This document shows positions 60,124-64,000 of a stretch of 64,000 nt of DNA, piece by piece. The stretch is from Polytrichum commune (Eukaryota > Streptophyta > Polytrichopsida > Polytrichales > Polytrichaceae): assembly GCA_950295325.1 (NCBI GenBank), contig OX485807.1, positions 27,933,666-27,997,665 of the forward strand. The letters are read 5' to 3'. The translations under genes were made by a program, and so were the position numbers. How positions within the stretch are numbered: the stretch's first letter is position 1; the number at the start of each line of letters is the position of its first letter. Under the pieces are notes generated by a model that did not search any database, had not been told where the DNA came from, and saw only the letters and a list, made by a program, of their open reading frames with translations.

Positions 60124-63100
60124 GCAAAGGCATTGTGGTGACCAGTGGTTGCCTCTGGGGGCAGAGAACTCTGGTCAGGGGGCACAGCGGTCCACATCCA
60201 TTGAGGAGGGAATTCATGCCATGGTTGGAGAAGCCGAACGAATTTCTCAATTCGAGCAGCACGTAATGAAGGAGCTTCGAGCTCAACATTTTTACACTGC
60301 TTCGGCTTCTTTGTCTCCGGTGGTGGCTTCATCATCACATATTGGTGGTGATGAAGAAATGCCAGACTCTAGTGCTAGCACTGAGACTGGGGGCATGGTT
60401 AATGCTCCCTCCTCTCATTAGCAATTAGAGTCTGTGCCAGCATCAGATAGTTCTCCTTTGGTGGAGAGGGAGACTACAGAGTTTGATGATTGGCCATTGG
60501 AATTAGGCCCTCATCTCACTGGTGCCGAGGCAAGGAAAGTACGAGCATTTATTCGCTCGTACCGTAGGTGTTTTGCTTTTAGCCTTCATGATCTTGAAGG
60601 TTATAAAGGAAAACCCATCCACATTCAGTTGGAGGACGACCATCCCATTTTTTGGAGACCTTACAGGCTCAGTGTTTCCGAACGGATTGGCGTTCAGGCT
60701 CGTTGCCAAGAGCTTTTGGCAGCAGGGCTAATCGAACTTTCCAACGGGGAGTATGTTTGTGCTACGGTTATGCCATCGAAGAAGGATATCTTTGGCAATT
60801 GGACGGAGAAGCGGATGTGTGGGGATTACCATCCAGTTAATCGGAAGACCAAGTCGGATCGGTATCCCATGCCAATCCTGGAGGAGTTGTTCGATGCCAT
60901 TGGATTTTCTCGGGTCTTTAGCACCTTGAACTTGAGGTCCGGATATCACCAACTCCCATTACTTACAAGAGATCGGGTGAAAACCGCATTTTGGGGAGTT
61001 GATCGTGATGGGAAGGATCAACTATACCATTGGAAGTTTCTTCCATTTGGCCTCAAGAATACGCCTGCTAAGTTTCAGAGAGTGATGGATCAGGTTCTCT
61101 CTGGCTTGCCCTTTGCTCGGTGTTACATAGACGATGTGATCATCTTTAGCACAACACCACAAGAGCATGTGAGGCATCTGCAAGCCGTTTTTGAACGGTT
61201 GCAGCGGTGGGAATTGCGCTTGCACCACGGCAAGTGCAAGTTTTTCCATGACCGGCTGGCATATCTAGGGCATATGATTGTTCCAGGAGGTCTTGGGGTA
61301 CAACAAGCTAAGGTGGACGCCTTGCAGAAGATTCCGGCACTGGTTGATGTGCCGAGACTTCGTGCTTTCTTGGGCTTGGCGAATTACTATCGGCGATTCG
61401 TCAAGAACTTTAGCTTGATCGCCAAGCCTCTCACCATTCTCACGAGCAAGGACCAACCGTGGACTTGGGGTCGTGAGCAACAACAAGCGTTTGAGACATT
61501 GAAGCAAAAACTGGGTACGGCTCTAGTGCTTCGACGTCCAGATGTCTCCAAATCTTTCCAGTTGCATACGGATTGGAGTTCATTGGGTTTGGGAGCAGTT
61601 CTCACTCAGAAGGATGATTTTGGCCGGGAGTATGTTGTTGCTTACGCTTCGCGAAGCAATAACACGGCGGAGGCTAATTATTCATCCTACGAGGGAGAAG
61701 CATTGGCGGCGGTATGGGCTATTGCCCATTTTCGGCCGTATCTTTATGGTCAACACTTTACTTTAGTGACTGACCATCAGCCGTTACGGTGGCTCATGGA
61801 GTCGGATAAGCTTACTGGCAAGCTTGCTAGGTGGGCTTTGTTGCTCCAAGAGTATGACTTTGAGGTGGTACACCGTGCTGGGATTACCAACATGGATCCA
61901 GATGGACTCTCACGCAATCCAAGTCCTTCAGATGAGGATTTGACTGGGGCCAGGTGGCATGGAGATTGTGATCGAGAGGTAGTTCCAGGTTGGCACGCGG
62001 CTGCCTACCTCACTTTATTTTCTAGTGCATCCGTTGAAATTCCAATACATGGCTCAGATGATGAGACTGATCGGCCTCAAGCTATTGTGGATATATGGGA
62101 GGATCTTCCCGTATTGTATAAGCTTCAACATGGTACATTTCTTTTGTCCATTTCGGCAATGGAAAGGGATAGGATTGGACATCGAATAACAAGGTTCCGT
62201 TGGGAGAACGGTTTGTTATTTCGATTGTGGCCGGATGGGACAAGGCGTATTGTTCCTAGGCCGGATCAGAGGGCCTCCTTGGTGCGACAAGTGCACGAGG
62301 AACTTGGCCATTTTGGCATACGCAGGACACATTCGATGTTGCGTGGCCAATATTGGTGGATTGGCATGTATCAGCAGGTGGCTGCCTATGTCGGGAGGTG
62401 TGAAGTTTGTGACCGGGTCAGGTCTAGCTTTAACACCTTATCACCTCAGTTACAGCCCTTACCTATCATGGGATTGGGCTACCGTCGGTTGCTGGACTTT
62501 GCAGGGCCGTTGGTGGTTACACCACGTGGAGCAAAGTACGTTTTGGTGATGGTGGAGCATTTTAGCAAGTGGATTGAGCTTGTTGCTCTACCCCAAAACT
62601 CTGCAGAGTTGGCCGCGGCCGCCTTTTTGGATCGTGTGTTAGCACGTTTTGGAGCACCAGCTAAGGTGTTAACGGACCAAGGGAGGGAGTTCCTTGGTGC
62701 TTTTGAGGAGTTGTGCACTAAGGCTCTCATAGATCACCGCACCACCTCTCGGGATCATCCGGAGGCAAATGGCTTGGCTGAACGGGTTGTTCAGACAACC
62801 AAGCGTGGCTTGAGGAAATATGGATTACTTCGGGGAAGCCACCGGGATTGGGACCTTATGTTGCCATGGATTGCTATGGGCTATCGATTTAGTAGGCATG
62901 CCTCTTTGGCATCCTACAACCCGTATCAATTATTGTATGGACGTAAGCTTATACTCCCGAGTTCTATTCGGGAAAAGCTAGCTCCTGTTGTGGACTTCGA
63001 TGACCCAAACATTTGGGCAGAGTGTTTGCAGGAGCGGGCTCAATTCTTCCAGAGAGCCATGCCTATGGCCATGGAGAATTTGTCCATTGCTCAGCACCGT

Positions 63101-63568
63101 GACACATTGCGTTATGCACGCATTCGTAGTGGTGCTTACCGACCTCAGTTGCGGAGATTTCGGCAAGGGAATTATGTTTATCTTCAACGTGAGGCGCCTA
63201 CGACATTGGATGTCAGGGCAGGGCGCACTATCCTTCGAGTAAAGGAGGTGTTGCCGAATGGTTTGTTGTTGTTGGAAGGCAATGATGGCAAGGAATGTCG
63301 CGAGCATTCCAAGAATTGTGCCCCATGTCATCTACCTATTGAGGGTACAATTCATCCTGAATTGGCCGTCGTGCCAGAGGGTCTTCCATGTTTTGTGTAT
63401 GGAGAGAAGAAAGGGGCGGCTACTATGCTCTTGTGTGATCAGTGTCAACGTGGTTGGCACATGGCATGCTTGAGGCCACCCTTGACTTCTATACCATCTG
63501 GACAGTGGAGTTGTCCTCGTTGTCGAGGATCTTCGGTACGCGGTGCTCCCACCAATCGTACTGAATGA
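60124..63568 (+). CDS. Linker, RT, RNase H, integrase and PHD finger of the polyprotein
   Basis: 60124-60418 is a linker rich in Ser/Glu, ended by TAG 60419-60421, followed at once by CAATTA and then the continuing frame. RT: the YIDD catalytic pair is at about 61124, but the first catalytic Asp is Asn (STLNLRSGYHQ, codon 60929-60931). RNase H: TDWSS, YEGEALAAVW, VTDHQPLRWL. Integrase: HHCC zinc site (HEELGHFG ... CEVCDRV) and the D,D-35-E core (LDFAGPL, VLTDQGREF, ANGLAERVV). The C terminus ends in a PHD finger (CDQCQRGWHMACLRPPLTSI then CPRC); its second ligand is Tyr at 63398-63400. PHD fingers read histone tails and may steer integration. TGA at 63566-63568 ends the frame. Confidence 0.9.
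60419..60427 (+). promoter_or_regulatory. TMV-type stop-readthrough context (TAG CAATTA)
   Basis: TAG followed directly by CAATTA matches the UAG-CARYYA readthrough consensus known from tobamoviruses. It lies in frame between the methyltransferase linker and RT. Function is not shown; the codon may instead be a CAG-to-TAG lesion. Confidence 0.45.
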
Positions 63569-63749
63569 TCATGTGTGGTTTTCATCATCTTGTGCCTGCT
63601 CAAATGGAAGATGAGGAGTTATGGCTTAGAGACGCAATCGACATGTGACGGTGAAATTAATTTTGTGGAATCTGATGGCCAACCATCAGAGGCGATTAAG
63701 GATGGGGCTCACCTTGCACCCAGCCTACAATTCCTTAGAATAACGTTTA
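63569..63749 (+). other. 3' untranslated tail of the gypsy element
   Basis: Follows the polyprotein stop. A weak purine-rich word (AAGGATGGGG) is near 63697. No LTR edge was identified before the next repeat begins. Confidence 0.4.
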
Positions 63750-64000
63750 TGTCGCGCACCTCTCCATGAGGAGTGCCCGAAACACCACGGGCACAAGGGG
63801 GACCCCGGAGTGACACCCGGGACTTGTGGCGCCGTTGGTGAGAGGGCCCAAGTGATCCTAGTGTGGGTGAGGGCCCCGGGCGTTGGGAACGCCTCCCACC
63901 CACGAAGACTAGGAGGCACAAGGGTAAGGCCATGAGTTATGCGTAGCTCATGGCGTGGTGATTCTAGAAAGCTCAAGAACACCTCAATCGGAGGTGTGAG
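63750..64000 (-). repeat. Truncated (by window) inverted copy of the 975-bp LTR family
   Basis: Starts TGTCGCGCACCTCTCCATGA and is the near-identical reverse complement of the right end of 59149-60123. It runs off the window edge. It may have inserted into the 3' end of the gypsy element. Confidence 0.85.

Larger units (their letters stand above)
53287..63568 (+). mobile_element. Ty3/gypsy element encoding a DNA methyltransferase and PHD finger
   Basis: One polyprotein frame carries gag, protease, C5 DNA methyltransferase, RT, RNase H, integrase and PHD finger. Solo LTRs at 55990-58056 and 59149-60123 interrupt it. Discounting each solo LTR and one copy of its target duplication leaves the same frame on both sides. 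Further lesions are TAGs at 54889, 58527, 58728 and 60419, an altered RT Asp and an altered PHD Cys. The 3' LTR is not visible; another repeat begins at 63750. Confidence 0.88.

Noticed and set aside
9100-60421. Genetic-code change with TAG as a sense codon
   Set aside because: Two proposed genes here end at TAG (19130-19950 and possibly others), homologous positions suggest both Trp and Gln, and the gene set is that of a land plant; lesion bias is simpler.

Overview
The window looks like nuclear DNA of a land plant with a large, transposon-rich genome. Evidence: short GT-AG introns, telomere-type TTTAGGG blocks, plant-type transposon protein families, Ty3/gypsy LTR retroelements, and fragments of ordinary eukaryotic genes (a DCN1-like cullin-neddylation gene, a CUB-like exon). 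The repeat content would suit a seedless plant such as a fern or lycophyte, but the species cannot be fixed from the sequence alone. No rRNA, tRNA, CRISPR array or bacterial operon was seen.

Left part (1-16.3 kb): a two-exon SET-domain gene (minus, 417-1299); exons of a DCN1-like gene with parts missing (3206-4627); an eight-exon gene for an En/Spm-type plant transposon protein (6979-11840); a zinc-binding transposon-like protein (minus, about 12955-15017); and a small four-exon gene of unknown role (15458-16294). The En/Spm-type and zinc-protein frames are each broken by one in-frame TAG.

Centre (16.4-37.6 kb): a 295/591-bp satellite with a 20-bp dyad; a large minus-strand gene (20070-25915) whose four proposed exons all join in phase 0, combining a ParB-like DGQH domain, an N4/N6 DNA-methyltransferase-like fold, a low-complexity linker and a degenerate HAD/FCP1-like phosphatase domain; a family of 22-bp palindromes concentrated in every intron, the upstream region and one exon of that gene and again as a 15-copy array at 30.6-31.5 kb; a long gene-free repeat region; and a DUF7869-like gene (33688-36768) inactivated by a 55-bp tandem duplication.

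Right part (37.6-64 kb): a rearranged LTR retroelement with two 2073-bp LTRs in inverted orientation flanking gag, protease and two related accessory ORFs (37659-47817); a decayed CUB-like exon (49195-49483); and a Ty3/gypsy element (53287-63568) whose single polyprotein frame runs gag, protease, DNMT3-like cytosine-5 DNA methyltransferase, RT, RNase H, integrase and PHD finger. Two later solo LTRs (55990-58056 and 59149-60123) split it, and it also carries point lesions. The frame resumes exactly once each solo LTR and one copy of its target duplication are discounted.

The strongest results are the retrotransposon-encoded DNA methyltransferase with a C-terminal PHD reader, the ParB/methyltransferase/HAD gene with its associated palindrome family, and a striking excess of TAG among in-frame stops. 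One of those TAGs is in the exact TMV-type readthrough context, just ahead of RT. The window therefore holds several candidate chromatin or DNA-modifying proteins (SET, C5 methyltransferase, N-methyltransferase-like, PHD) in or next to mobile-element sequence.
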